64,000 bases of DNA from Augochlora pura (lineage: Eukaryota > Arthropoda > Insecta > Hymenoptera > Halictidae), in the NCBI RefSeq assembly GCF_028453695.1, contig NC_135777.1, forward strand, positions 620,001-684,000, in the 5' to 3' direction. Below the pieces are notes generated by a model. The model did not search any database. It saw only the letters and a program-made list of their open reading frames with translations, and was not told the DNA's origin. This document shows, piece by piece, positions 1 through 13,000 of this stretch (within the stretch, counting starts at the first letter, position 1; every line of letters starts with the position of its first letter). The position numbers and the translations under genes were made by a program.

Positions 1-1130
1 TATCAAGATCCATTATCTTTACCTTGCTTTATCATAATCGAATGGCTGGGTGGACGAAAATAATTCTGGCGATATCGAGAGGAAGCGCAAGCACTAAAAA
101 AGGAGGGGGTGGGGAGAAAAAAGGAAGCGAAAAAGGAAAGATATTGAAAAAGAAAGTAGACCGTGAAAAAAAAGAGATAAAGAAGAAGGGGAGGGGGGTA
201 GCGCGGAGGGAAGAAAGAGCTGAGAAGAGGCATCGATAAATCAATGAAATATGGTAATGCTGCAATTTCAATAATTTAAATATGTATGAAGGAAAATGGA
301 ACAATCTGGAAGGCAAGGATCTGCCGGAGTGTGGTACACTGAATCGTGCCTAATGAGACGCCTCGAGTCTCACGGGACGGACCGTTTTTCTCTCTCTCTC
401 TCCCTCTCTCTTCCTCCCTTTCTTTATTTCTGTCAAGTGTGCCGTGCCACGGAACAAGATGGCGCGGCGCGCAACCCACCGATAGGCAAATAAAATAAAT
501 TTCAGCTCAGCCCGCCGACGAATTATCGTTGAAACCGCATCACGACGACGACGACGACGACGCCGCCGTCGCCTTTTTGCGCTGCGTCTACGTCTACATA
601 AGCGTCGACAATTTCGCATTTTGACGGGCTGTTCGGATATCCGTTCGTATCTAACCGCGAATTGGTTTTCGCGACGGAAAGAAACCGCGCATTCTCTCTC
701 TCTCTCTCTCTCTCATACGCACACAAATCCGCGTAACCACGAAATACACATGCAGAGACACACACGTGGAGAAAGATAGAGAGAAGAGGGAAGAGAGAGA
801 ATAAGCGGAACAACGCGAATTCGGTGCGCTACGATTATAGTCGAGGTAGAGAAAAATGTAGTCGCCTGGAGATTTCTCGGGTATGAATTCGCAAAAACGT
901 TTCGGTGGCGAAGCGAATCCTCTGTTAGAACGGGACGCGCGTCTCTCTTGTATTTTCTCCGCGGTCCCTTGCTCCACTCCGCTCCTCCCCCCTTTTTCCT
1001 CTTTTACTAAACGGACCGAACTGAAATTTCTGTTCGAGAAATCTTCGAGGAAACTGTTGCGCACGGGCTTGTAATTAGAACGAGTTCGCCCGGTGAAACG
1101 ACATTTATTACTTATATTTCGAAACGGAGA
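1..1130. other. Non-coding, microsatellite-rich stretch
   Basis: No gene is supported. The plus strand is purine-rich over about 95-235 (AAGGAAAG-like runs). It then carries a CT-rich tract at about 387-425, an ACG trinucleotide repeat at about 540-575, a (CT)n run at about 692-714 and a GA-rich stretch at about 769-802. Short open frames here are products of these repeats, in which several frames and both strands are open at once. Confidence 0.8.
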
Positions 1131-2480
1131 CATTGCAACGGAGCCATCTTTATTTTCTATTAGGTCTTGCTTTCTTCGATAGGACTGGACAACTCCTGTT
1201 TCTTCTATCGTCTTTATTTACTTTCATTCCTGTACTTTAATAACAGAAGAATTATATTCGGTTCCGATTCGAAATAAATTAGTAATATTCATATTTAGTA
1301 GATCTTTATCAGAAGTCTGACACGTTGTTATAGCGCAAGGGGTAAACGGCAATCACGGCGATTTACGTTTCTTAATCTTGGTCCGCGCTACAATACCGTG
1401 ATCGATCGGCAAATCGAATCAAGAACGCGCGATTGGACATTATCGGGAATTGATATATTTCTCTTGGAATTGCTGCGGAGTATCGATAATTATCGATTCA
1501 TTTAGCATTAGCGGCGTTTCTGCGTCACGATCGACCGCGAGAAATGGTCGGTTTTGATTTCCGGGATTGCAGAATGGCTGTACAACTAGGTTGCGGTTCT
1601 CCAGTCTGGTGCTCCTTCCCCCTGGCACCGGGGCAGGCTATAAGCCAGAGCTACACGCGCGCGTCTGTTCATATACGCATCGCGTACGTGTACGCAACAC
1701 GTACATCATTCGAAGCGTTCGCACACAGCCGAGGTTATGGGTTCAAAACACGGGAGTATCGAATTTAATGAAAATTAAAACCGTGTGTTCCGCAGCTCGC
1801 CGCGCCCCGCTGAAACGAGATTCCCTTACAAAAGTGCGACTGCGTATCGGCGGGAACGGAGATACAAATGTGATCCACGAAATGTAATTAAAAAATAATA
1901 GCAGTAAATCCGACAGAACGCGGGCGTTCGATTACAAAACATCGATTGCACGCGCGGTGCAGCACCGCGCGAACGCGTGCTCGGACGGCTATTGTGCGTC
2001 AAGCATAAATGCGGAGCCGGGTCTTTGGGTATAACCGTTACACGCGTTCCCGGAAATCGCTTTGTTAATTAATACGAATCGCGCGTCGGCGTTAAAGGAA
2101 AAGAGGAACGTTTGCGATTCGTCCGCGGCCGTGCAGCGAAATTATTCGGACACAGACGCGCCCGCGTCTTTTTCGACGGGCGAAATATGTGCGCGCGACG
2201 AACGCGTTTCGCCTCGTTCCAAGTAATATTAGAAGCAAATTACTTCTAATATAAAAGTATGAAAGACGTGATATTCCGTCAAGTTTTCGTTCGGATACCA
2301 GCAACGATGCAAAACTCACCATTTGAATCTATAATTATGCTCGGCGCTGTTAATAGTTGTGCACGTTTACGAATCACGCCTGGGTAAATGCAGATCGAAT
2401 CACCGCAGCCGAATCGCCTGAAATACCTGCCGCGCGAAAATAAATCTGTGCGGAAGGGCGGCGAAGGGAGGAGGCGGTAT
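1131..2480. other. Non-coding, mixed composition
   Basis: It is AT-leaning to about 1330, then mixed, with CpG-dense blocks near 1655-1700 and 1920-2190. No coding exon, RNA gene or transposon could be supported. Frequent CpG without TpG excess suggests little loss of CpG by methylation-driven decay. Confidence 0.75.
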
Positions 2481-3460
2481 TGGCACTGCGGCGGCGGCGG
2501 CGGGCACATGCAACCATAGTTGCCGAGGCTTTAACGATATTAGACTGCTTCTGTTCTAATGACCAAGGTAACCAGAATTCTCTCGCAGCACGCTCGCGCC
2601 GGGGAGTTTACACCTTTACAACCAATAAAGCCTGCGCGCCGTCGGAGGTGTTTGGGTCAATCCGGCCTCTGTCGACGGTTTGAAGACCTTCTTGCTCGTC
2701 GACTACCACCCCGCCCATTTCCCCTTGGTTCTCTGCTACGAGTCTCCGGCCCTCCCAGGTTACACCCTTCAAACAGTGGGCGCGAAACTGTGCTTCCAGT
2801 AACCGACGACAGATCGAACAGACGGCTAAACAGCTTTACACACCTATTTTATGGAGTCCGATATTGCATTTAGAATCGCGATAGGGCACGCCACCGACCA
2901 CCACCTTGGTAACGACACCCGGCCAATGGGAATGTTATAACCCGGCGCCTGTGAAAATATTGAACCACGACGCCGCGGAGGACACGTACACAGAGGACAA
3001 ACCTTTCGAAAGTGGTTAAGGGACCGCGAACGAATAAACCGTTTATAGGTCTAGAGAGCTTGTGAATTTATGGCCGAGGAGTGGCGGTCTCTACGCGGAG
3101 CATGAACGGAAAGCAGCCTAGTTATTTCGATATTTCAGGCCCGTAAAGCTCGCTTCTAATGAAAGAATTCTGGCCAAAGACGCGACACGTGACTTCGATA
3201 TGTATTATCAATTAATCATTTATTCGGACGAAGAAACATTATTTTATTATCCCTTGTACGTATTACGCATAATTTCTCAAGTTGAAACAAAATTAATATA
3301 TAACAACATACATCAGATTTAGAGATCATAATGGAGTAATAAATGAAAATTCTCTCAATGATCGTAAAATAAGAATAGCCTTTGAAATCGTTGAGTTGTC
3401 GCATTCTATTCAGAGTCAGCAGACGCCGCGCCCCTCGTCGTTCTATCAGACCGACCGCAT
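2481..3460. other. Non-coding; GGC repeat then balanced unique sequence
   Basis: A short (GGC)n run lies at 2488-2502. The part at about 2880-3180 is non-repetitive and of balanced composition, unlike the AT-rich valleys. That is compatible with a conserved non-coding element, but conservation cannot be seen from one sequence. No exon with convincing splice sites was found. Confidence 0.65.
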
Positions 3461-4190
3461 TATTGAAATAAGAATCTCATTACAGTAGCACAAGTGTATG
3501 AAGCGTGTCGGCTGAACGAAGGGAAGCGACGTCGAACGCGGATAATTTTAATGCCGTTAAAATGGTTGGATGCTTGTTTCCCGCCGGCTAAAGGAAACTC
3601 CCTTTCGGTTAACAGTCCGTCCGTATGCTTCGTTCGAGCTTTAACTGCATTTCCAGGACGTGTGCCCCAGGTGCCCTCTACTCGAAAGTCATTCGCCAAT
3701 ATAGACTTTACTAGCAATAAAGCCAATGACGGGACTCCGTGCCCAGTCGGATGCGTAAATCGTGCATTTTCCCCGAGCCCGGCTTCCCCGGGTATCCCGT
3801 GCTATACAATACGTCCCTCGAACGGCCCGATCGGTCTGACATCCGTCACGATTTCGCCGGGGCTCTGCCCCGTTCCGAAATTAACGGGTTCAAAGGCACC
3901 CGACACGGCCAATTCTACCGAAATTGTGCGCGCCTGCGTAACGATCTGTCTCGTATACCGTGTTACACGCTCGCAACCTTCGGGATTGATAGCGAAGTGT
4001 GTGTCCCTGCTGAAAATTTGTTCGCGAAAGAAACGGGGGAAAATCCGAATGCGCGGCCGCTGCCGGGTCCCCGACTGCGATTCATGCAAATATTAGAATC
4101 GATTAAGCCTCGCCACTGTACGATTCACCTTTTTCTCTCGATTCCTTACGCTTTACTTTCGTTGCAGGCAGAGTTGTGCTAAATTGATTA
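3461..4190. other. GC-balanced stretch open on both strands, no gene supported
   Basis: A 200-codon frame runs on the plus strand (3494-4096), but it begins at GTG. Minus-strand frames overlap it at 3460-3726 and 3802-4089. The conceptual proteins show no domain I recognise. Simultaneous openness on both strands in CpG-rich sequence is best explained by base composition. A heavily decayed coding relic cannot be excluded. Confidence 0.6.
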
Positions 4191-4900
4191 CGTTGCGATA
4201 CGACTTTGGAATTTAATCACAGTTTATTTCAAATATGTTGATTAAATATAAATCTTCCAATCAGCTGAATTACTAATTATTTTAATAGCGATAAGAGCAT
4301 ATTACATTAATCTAATTCACAATAAATTTAATTATACGAGGATACTAAATTAAAATATAATTAAATGAATAATAGTGTAATTGAATTACAGATTTGGTAT
4401 ATTTATGGCATAAATCAATAAGCGAAGTACACCTGAAAAATATAACAAAGAAGTATATCTTATAAGAAAACAAATTCGAGCTCCTAAATTAATGGAAATA
4501 TTTTATTCGAAAACGAAGCACATTCTCGTGAAGTGTACAACGGTTCTTGAACAACTCTGTTAATTACACGTCCTACGTTCTGATAAGAAAAATTTCTATA
4601 AACTTCGACTTCAGCAGTTTTAATTTAATGAGAATATTAAATCCGATCGAAAAAGATTGCAAACGGGCAAACTGTTAAACAGTCTACGATAGAAGTTTTT
4701 TCCGCGGGAGCCTCCCGCCATAGAGAAAATTGGCTTTGAAATTACTTCGGTTACGTGAGCGTTTTATTAAAATAGAGCGCCAATTTTTTAACTAGAAATT
4801 AGTTCTTATGATTAACTTCTCGCGCTTTGCATATAAACGGGAAGCGGTGGCGGTTGCACGGAAATTCCATGAAATTAAGATTCAACAATTAAACTTCGCG
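4191..4900. other. AT-rich non-coding valley
   Basis: The sequence is AT-rich with many short A/T runs and frequent stop codons in all frames. Nothing specific was recognised. Confidence 0.8.
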
Positions 4901-4950
4901 GACGATTCCGCGGCAACGAGACTTGTTTATTTAATACACCGGCGTGTCTC

Positions 4951-4988
4951 CTCGTAATCGCAGGTGTTTCTCGTAATCGCAGGTGTTT
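4951..4988 (+). repeat. Perfect 19-bp tandem duplication
   Basis: The unit CTCGTAATCGCAGGTGTTT occurs twice, head to tail with no mismatch (4951-4969 and 4970-4988). Perfect identity suggests a recent duplication, or a polymorphic minisatellite with two units in this allele. Confidence 0.95.
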
Positions 4989-6020
4989 AAGTATCTCTCG
5001 CGACGATCTTGTCGCGGCGACGGCGGCCGTAAAATTCGTGCCATCCTCGAAGACTTTCAATTTATACCGAGAGGGTGTTCTCGCGCCGGCATCCGCAGCC
5101 AGTGCCATTTACATGTGTATTACCTTCTTTTATACAGGCGTTACCTTCTCGTGGGGCCAGGCACAGGTGCCGTTCACGAGATTCCGTAACCCTCGCTTTC
5201 GGTTCCCTCCAACCCCCCCGCGCGACCGCGACGGCAGCGGCAGCGGCAGCGTCGAAGTTTCGACTTGCACGGGGCGCGCGCGGCGTTCTTAAATGGGGCA
5301 CGCCGCGCGATGTCTTTCCTTGCGAATACCGGTTTGGGCGGTGGACACGTGTAAAAGTTGAAAGTTGTCTAAATTTTCGGGGGAATTTCCATAGGGAAAC
5401 GGTTCGAAAGCCGTGGCTACAGAATTTCCTATGCTTTCCCGTCGTTTAAACCGCTCGGGCAATCTAACAAAGTTAGCAGGTCGAAGGCAAGAAAAAAAAA
5501 GAATGAAAGAAAGAAAAGAATCTGTGTGTAGCGTGGACGTGTACCATGTAACAAAAATAAATTTTGCACGAACTATTCCGGAGAATTGGAAGCGGAGACG
5601 GTTTGCTGGTCAGCCTGGTTTTATACGAACACCGTCGAGTTTTCTCAAAATTGATTTTTCCTGGCGGCTACGCGGCTACGCGGCTACGCGGCTGCCCGGC
5701 GGATGTGTTCTCTCTCGCCTCTCTCTCTCTCTTTCTTTCTCTCGGCAAAGTTAGTTTTATGTTATGGTTCCGCGCTGGATTTCCAGAAAAAGGTTGTAAA
5801 TCGAATAATGAAAACGTCAGAACCTTCTCCGCCGCGTTGAAACACCACAATCATTTGTACTTACGTTCCCGGTTGCGAAATCGCAGTTTGAAAGGTGGAA
5901 CAAGTTGCGACGGGGAAACGCACGGAAATAGTTCCCGCGGCTTTTCCCCATTCAAACGGCTCGCTTCGCGAATGAAGTTACACTTTCGAGTAATTAAACG
6001 ATTTTGCTAATTAAGGATTA
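4989..6020. other. Non-coding, CpG-rich
   Basis: GC-rich sequence lies at about 5000-5310, with GGCAGC units near 5233. An 8-bp repeat is at 5664-5693 and a CT-rich tract at about 5708-5743. No gene supported. Confidence 0.75.
5664..5693 (+). repeat. 8-bp minisatellite, about 3.5 units
   Basis: CTACGCGG is repeated three times in tandem with a partial fourth unit, which makes an exceptionally CpG-dense short block. Confidence 0.9.
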
Positions 6021-7830
6021 TTAGTTTTGCAGAACGGATGTAAAAATCGGGTCTCGTTAGAATAGAATAATAGAACATGTTGACGCTTTCCTCAGTCGTA
6101 AGGGTGGCAACAAGTAGCGTGTTCGTGCAATGATCAGACAAGCTAGTATGCAGTCTCATTATTTCAGAGTGAAATGAAAATTATTATTATTACAGATAAT
6201 TTCTATTTTGCGATCTAATGATTAATCAATTTAAAAACTGTACACATTGCTAATCATAATAAATACATAATAAATAAAAATTCAAATTCAATTTTGTTTT
6301 TTAAAATTCAAGATAAAAATAATTGTCCAAGGAATTGCTATGAAAATCTATCAAAATTGCGTACGATAGGGAACGTTGTCGATGTATTGTATGAGAAACT
6401 ATTCGAGCGTGAATTTCCGGGACTAGACGCAGTTCGATAAAGTAACAGGCCGGCGAAAAAAAAAGAAAGGTGGGAAACAGGAGGTAGTGACGGCTAGTAC
6501 GATATTTAGGCTGCGGTGATAATTCACGGTGTCTGCTGTTGGTTGTACACACACGAGTCATGTGACTTTTGTACGGGCCTCCTATGGCGCAGATGCGCGA
6601 AAGGACACAGAGAGAGAGAGAGGGAGAGAGAGGTATGGGAACGCCACCGCCGCCGCGTTGTGTGCAGCGAAGGAACAAGAGCCGCGAGTGGCTCCGCTGA
6701 AACGAGATAGAATTGTTCATCCATAAATTCGTGCTGCTTGGCGGAAACATTTTCCGTTGTTCTTTCGCGCGCGCGCCTGTCCCTCCCCTCCTCCGCCCTC
6801 TGTCTCCCTCTCTGTCTCCAAGCTCGAGCCTTTTTTCGGATTTTTTTTTTCTCTGTTCGGCTTTTTTTTTTTTCGTTCCACCGATGGAAAAGCAGAGCTT
6901 CGGTGAAATACGAGCGGCGGTATCGGTTCCGCAAGCAGCTTGTCTCGCAATCGCTGTTTTGTTAATTGAATTCCCTGTCTCGAACGGTTTCGCATTGATG
7001 CGTACCATGGCCGGGATCCTACACACACAAAAAAAAGAGAGAGAGAGAGAGAGAGAGAAGAAAAAAATTCCGTGCGGCGGACGAGATCGCGCTGAAACTC
7101 ATATTACTGCCCTAACAGTACACGGGCTCCACATCAAAGCTTGCTCGTTTCAAAGTTCAAAACAACAAACGCCGTAGGGCGATTTAAACGAAGAAGGCGG
7201 AAAGAGGGAGGAACGCCCCGGCATAAATAAAAGAAATGTTTGCGCGCAATGGAAAAACATGTTGTTCCACATTCGGTAAACGGGTCTTTTCGAATTCTTT
7301 GTAGTGTCTCATTAGCGAAAAATATACAAAAAAAAAGGATCGACGATGCATTACTTCTATTAAAAGGACGCGCGCGCAAAAAAAAAAGAAAGAGAGAAAA
7401 GAGAACGGTTATTCATTAACGTTGTTCTTTAAAGATACGTTTTCGCCTCTAGCCGGAACTTTGGAAAAAGGAAATAAATACCGGCCGCTGCGTTATTTTA
7501 TTTAAACGGAATGATATCGTCAAAGGAATGTTGGCGCAATTAAGTTACTCGAATGCTCGCAGTCGTAAACGTATAAACGATCGACGGCGTAAAATGTTGA
7601 TGCAGCCGCCTTTGTGAAAATGAATTTCAATTTTCATCTAAGAATTTCCGTATGATATTCAATTGCTGCGAGGTGCAGCAAAATAAAAATCAATTAGACT
7701 GGAGAGCAGCCTACAGTCCAGCCTATACTCACACGAGCAGCAATTTATTAAAAAATGGTTAGAATTGGTTACGTAATAACCAGCTCCATTGGCGTACCAT
7801 TTAAAAACTGCATCGGTCACGAAAACTTTA
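6021..7830. other. Non-coding with poly-T, GA and A-rich runs
   Basis: Contents are an AT-rich part (6170-6320), GA repeats (about 6609-6633), a pyrimidine and poly-T stretch (about 6775-6875) and a compound CA/A/GA repeat (7021-7070). Further A-rich runs lie at 7329 and 7378-7395. Minus-strand open frames of up to 241 codons here are lysine- or arginine-rich shadows of the pyrimidine runs. Confidence 0.75.
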
Positions 7831-8280
7831 ATGAATCTGCTTAAAGCATGTCAAATAATTCAAGTTAATTATTCCGTGATCCGTGCGTCGAAATGTGCCA
7901 ACCGGCCCCAGCTGCTTATGGACAACCGTGTCCGATCTTGACATCGCAAGACCGTAGAAGATTACGCTCGGCTTAGGACAATAATGACGTCCGCCCGCGT
8001 AGTCTCGAATCCGGATCAGAAGTAGGAATCCCATAGGGCGGTAGACGAGGCGGAAGTCGGTTCTCCGGGCGTAAAGGCTCTCGGACTGTTTCTCCGATGG
8101 GGGGCGGCCGCCCTCCGTGGCTGACCGTTCGCCCAGATCGTCTGCTATCGGGACAGCAATAATAATCAATTGTCCATGTAAAGGCCTAGGACAAGTTACA
8201 TGATCGGGAAATAACTGAAATCAATTCACCGGACACGTCCGGTAGTCGGCGCGCGTCCAACTGCATCTGGAAACACCGGA
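7831..8280. other. Balanced unique non-coding sequence
   Basis: This is non-repetitive sequence between simple-repeat domains. A 113-codon minus-strand frame (7828-8169) has no recognisable domain. It could be a regulatory element, but nothing in the sequence proves it. Confidence 0.5.
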
Positions 8281-8430
8281 CGCGAGGGTTGCGGAGGATG
8301 AGGACGAGGACGTGGACGAGAATGACGAGGAGGAGAAAGAAGAGGAGGAGGAGGAGGTGGTGGTAGGGTGGCGTCCGAAGCGAGTTGCACGAGGAAGGAG
8401 GAAAAGTGTGAGAGGCGGGTGGGACAGGTC
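8281..8430 (+). repeat. GAG/GAC-type imperfect trinucleotide repeat
   Basis: The plus strand is a purine-dominated run of GAGGAC, GAGGAG and GTGGTG units. It would encode acidic repeats on plus and Ser/Pro-rich frames on minus, which explains the several overlapping open frames. Confidence 0.85.
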
Positions 8431-8699
8431 GGTGGGGCGAAGGGGCAGGAAAGGACATAGGTGCAGCGCGGGTCGTAAAATGCATCTGCCCTCCTGTCCA
8501 CCGCTGGCAACGGCTTTTATTGTGTTGCGTTGCAACACTTTTGCCTCCTCGACCCTCTCGATTTCCTACTCTTTCCCTTGTTCTTCTCCCACGGTCAACC
8601 CTCACCTATCGGCTCGACGAAAAAACAACAACGCCTACTGATTTATAGCCCTTGTACACTCGTTAAACTGATTCGATAGATTTTACTGCGCTTACGTCG

Positions 8700-9125
8700 A
8701 TTTCTTCCCCCACCATCCCCCGGTATTTCCATCATTCTCCCTCTTTATTTATTTCTACCGATATCCGCCTCTTCCTCCCCCCCCTCGCAATTCGCATCCG
8801 TCTCGCTTCTATATTTGCCTCGCGTCTCTTTCGCTCCATCTCTTCGACCCTCTTTCTCTATTCTTCATTCTACTTCCCTTTCTAGTTCCCTTCCTATTTG
8901 CCTCTCTATTTTCCTTTCTCCCTTCCCCTTTCTTCTCTTATTCTATCTCCCTCTCTCTCTCTCTTTCTCTTATTTTCTTTCTCTTTCTGTCCTTCTCTCT
9001 TCTCCTCTCTCTCTCTCCCTATCTATCTATCCATCTATCTATCAATCTCCGTCTCTCTCCCCGCGCCCATTTTCTCCCTCCCTCTATTTCTGCCCGTCTT
9101 CACCAGTCCGTCGCTTTTACTCGTG
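8700..9125 (+). repeat. Polypyrimidine tract of about 420 bp with CT and TATC microsatellites
   Basis: The plus strand is very largely C and T across this interval, with scattered A and only occasional G. It includes (CT)n runs at about 8950-8970 and 9006-9020 and a TATC/CATC run at about 9021-9050. It ends at a CAG (about 9106-9108). Long homopurine-homopyrimidine tracts can form triplex DNA. A 182-codon open frame across it is a low-complexity artefact. Confidence 0.85.
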
Positions 9126-10320
9126 TATACTTTTCCCTTTTTTGCGCCGTCCACCTCGAGCTTTCCAGTCGGGCTTACATCGTTCAAGCCAGGCTTACGC
9201 GTGCCGTCGACATTTCGAGCGAAAGCATTATTGCACGCTGGCGATCTGCGTTGCGGTCCCTGCCCGTTTCCGCGTTAAGCCTTCCGGACATTCCTTTCGG
9301 CGTCCCCCCACCTCCACCCCTACCCACCCACCGGTAACCGTGTACTCCTCAACGGTTTTATAAAATGTTCGTGCCATCCGGTCCCGAGGCATCGTCAAAG
9401 AATCAACGTTCGCTGTTTTTCCCCGATCCCGTATTGTTCCAATTATACCGACAAAGGGAGATTTTATTGATCCGCAGCCGCCACGAGAAGTTCCTGGGAA
9501 CATTGTTAACATCGACGATATACCATTTGAATTGTTATTATGCCCCCCCCCCCCCATGCTTCGCGCTGTTTAATGCTTCTCGTTCGATTGGCGACTGGAA
9601 CGATGAAGAAAGCAGTCTTTAACGTGTTCGAATTTGTTAAAGTCGTTTCACGAACGTTGAAAGGGGATGATGTTTCAAGGATGGGAAACTGACAGCGAAA
9701 TAAATATTTTTTCATGTTAGGTTATGTTAGGTTATATTTACAACACCGGAAAAATTGATACACTTGAAAGGTGAATCAATAAATTGCATTCACCCGCTTA
9801 AAATTATTAAAATAAACTTTATTTGAAAAAACTCCTATATTTATTAGAATAAACTTTATCGTATAACCTTATTGCGGATAATCGTCGCATCGCCTTCGCA
9901 AGCACTGTATTTCTTACTGGATCGAACCGCTGTGGCTAAACGTCATCTCGCGGAGTATCTTTCTTTAGACTTCGTCGTGGCTTAAGAGCTTTAATAATGG
10001 ATTACTTGTTCTCGATGCAATTGACAACGCTCGACTAACTCGGCCCAGTTCGGGGGAACCGTTACGGTGCTTAACCCCGGGAGCACACATCGAGAGGTAT
10101 CTGAAAAGTTTTCTGAACAATTAGGATTAGTCGTGCCACGGTAAGACCCACCTATAGATTCCCGGTCGAATGTAACCATAAAGCATCGACGAAGAAGGGC
10201 GAACGAGGGTTTTGAAGTGGGTCGCGTTGGCCAAGAGGGAAACCAAGATCATGGGAGCTTGCGGCGACCGCGACCACCGACGATACATATTAGACGCCTA
10301 AGTTCTTGCTACTAGGGCAC
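9126..10320. other. Non-coding, mixed
   Basis: A 13-base C run lies at 9543-9555. AT-rich sequence follows to about 9870, containing a 10-bp tandem repeat at 9715-9734, and then mixed sequence. No gene supported. Confidence 0.75.
9715..9734 (+). repeat. TGTTAGGTTA tandem pair, telomere-like
   Basis: Two perfect copies of TGTTAGGTTA occur head to tail. The unit contains TTAGG, the insect telomere pentamer, but here it is an interstitial degenerate motif and not a telomeric array. The same 12-mer CATAACCTAACA occurs inverted at 32229-32240. Confidence 0.8.
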
Positions 10321-12420
10321 TGCTATCGAAACGGAAATTTAAATACCGATAAAACTAAAATTAGTCGTCTATTTTGGAAATCGCCTAAATCCCTTTCTAT
10401 TCAAAATTCAGACAATCAATTGTTTGCGTTTAAAAGAAAGAATAAAAAAATGTTTGCACAAAATTATTGGTATTTTTACCAATGCATTAGATTTATTAAT
10501 GTACGCGTAAGTGTAGTAATCAATAAAAAGGTCACTTTCAAAAGATATGGTCGGAGAAAATACGTATTCGTGTAACACGTGTTTTTTCGGAAATTTTGAA
10601 AGAATTAAAAGGATTACGTTTTTTTTTTCAATTTCACCATCCGAGGCTATAAAAATGCAATTTGTACATCTCGATCACTTATACGCGTGCCGAAAATTTC
10701 ATCGTTCGCTGAAAGTTTAATTAAATTAGTTTCGAAAAGTTCAGAAAGCTTAATTAAATTTCTACATATGTGTACATTATAATTTTATCGATTTTTCATA
10801 GGACTTCAATTCAATTGATTTCAAATTGGAGTAGTATTATTAATTGAATCAACTTTTATTATAAATTCCCATTTGTAATGAAGTTTTATTGTATATACAC
10901 CTAAATAATATCAGTTTTCATATAATATCATTCAGTTTTCGGATGGCACCAACATGGAGCCACCGGACGTCACGGCGTGAAGTTTATACCTTATCGAGTC
11001 GGGGTATTTCGAACGGGAACACGACGATAGAAATCACGTCTCCGCGATAATATCTAACCTGGCTAGCAAAAGGTGCTCTCTACCACCTTGCTGCACGCAG
11101 TTGGCAAATTTTCTTTTTGTTTCGGCGCTTCTTGTCGCGGCGGCTCGCGCTCGCCTCCGCTAACCCTATAATTTACGTTTCTTTGTCTGGCTAGACGGAA
11201 CCGAGTAACTGCCGCTGACAGTTTGTTTATATCGTATCAGACTTTGTTCACTTCCGTGGAACGTGTGAGACACGTGGGCGGTGCATGAACATTCTCCCCC
11301 CGCTCCGCGCGCACGTTCCCAAAGTTTTACATTGTTCTATTCAAGCGTGCAGGATATCCAATTTAGAATCTTCTGTTTCCCCATTGTATTAGTCATTTCC
11401 TGTTATAATTCGGTTATAACTCGTTACGAAAATCAACAACTTTGTTCCGCAATAATTGCTCGCGCTAGATAAGTTCACGGGAATGGTTTCGTCGTTTTCC
11501 TTCGCCATGAAGACGATGCGGAGAATTTTTAAACGGAGAATTTCTTTTTTTTAAATTAGTTATTTATTGTCGCATCAATCACTGATTATTTTGTAGAAAT
11601 TGAAATATGCGAAAATGCTTTTGGACGATGTATTTACGAATACTTTGGCGAGCGTTGATTCTGCGAAACGAATTTTCAAAATGAATGGCTCGTGTCATAT
11701 TTGTATTCGAACGCAGATTCCGACATAAAACGAGGTATAATGCACTTTGGGTTAAAAAGGCGTATTCTTTTTACGGGGCCGAGACTGCGGAGCATACAGC
11801 GGGACATATTTCATGCTGGTGCAAAGCGATCCGTGTGAATCGGTGGCGGGCACACTATGTCAAACGAATGCACGCGCTTTTGAAACTTGTTGCGTCAAAT
11901 TCTTACGATTTTATTCCGCGCGCAACATCGTGTATATACGTACCAAGTTTTTAATGTACAATGTAGTTCAAACAACGCGCGAGATAATATGTTCATTGAT
12001 AATTCCTATAATTCAGATAATTCTGTTTTCAAATGATATTCGAAAAAGAATTTGTAAATAAAATAAAAATTGATAAAAATCCATTTAACTGACGGCGCGT
12101 TTCTACTCACAGGAACAGGTTTTATTAGTTAAATAATTGATGTTAAGGAAATGTTAAGGAAAATCGTAGTAGATTTGTAATATTTTTCATTGTAATGATT
12201 TTAACAGAAAAAATGATTTTTAACAGAAAACTAAGCTTGATTAAATTTTTAGCATCCATTTATATAAAAATTGAATATTATAATAAATCTATTTTACAGA
12301 GCCCAGTTCACAGCATCAGTTAATCTCTTCTTTAGTTTTAATATTAATTCAAAAGCAAATTTGAGAAAATATATCGTATAAAATACAGAATATAGTATTT
12401 TTCACCTAGATCAATTTACT
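10321..12420. other. AT-rich non-coding with a CpG-richer centre
   Basis: AT-rich at 10321-10930 and 11500-12420, with a more balanced centre at 10930-11480. Poly-T runs lie at 10619 and 11544. No exon, RNA gene or mobile element recognised. Confidence 0.75.
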
Positions 12421-13000
12421 ATAGACACATTCTACAGTCTAGTGCAGCTTTACATCGAGGAAGAGGGAAGTTGTAGCTCCGTTGCCACGGTTGTTTCGAA
12501 AGAGTGAGCACAAAGGTTATAATACGAGAACGAACGGGAGCCGAAGCCCACCCCCGAGTCGCGTAATGTAATTTTAAACCACGGGTCTCGTATTACTATT
12601 AAGAATTTATTGGGTCCGCGTATATATATATATATATTCGAAGCTGTCACAGACAGTGCGAACACCCGGCAGCCAGAAACTCTTGTCGTACGAATTCGGT
12701 GAGGCGTACAAGAATGTATTGATCTGCCCTGACATACCATTCGGGCACGGAGATCTGTAAGTACGGCACTGTCGGCATTTCGCGCTTTCTATGGCGCGCG
12801 GCTGAAACCCTCTTACTCCGGCGATGATCGTCTTTCAATTGCTCACAAAATACAATAGCGATCGCATATCGAATTCATGCGCATAATGTACACTTTCGAA
12901 ATTCCCGATTGACAACACAGCCCACACCTTTGTCGGAAAGTTATCCGATAAAGTGGATGTGTCGGTGGATCCCCGTGCGCCTATTGTCAACTGGTTCCCC
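12421..13000. other. Balanced unique non-coding sequence
   Basis: This is a non-repetitive island between AT-rich valleys, with a (TA)n run at 12619-12637. CTGTAAGTACG near 12754 resembles a splice donor, but no matching acceptor or coding frame supports an exon. Confidence 0.5.

Noticed and set aside
8815..9363. 182-codon Ser/Leu/Pro-rich frame
   Set aside because: Direct translation of the pyrimidine tract; low complexity only.
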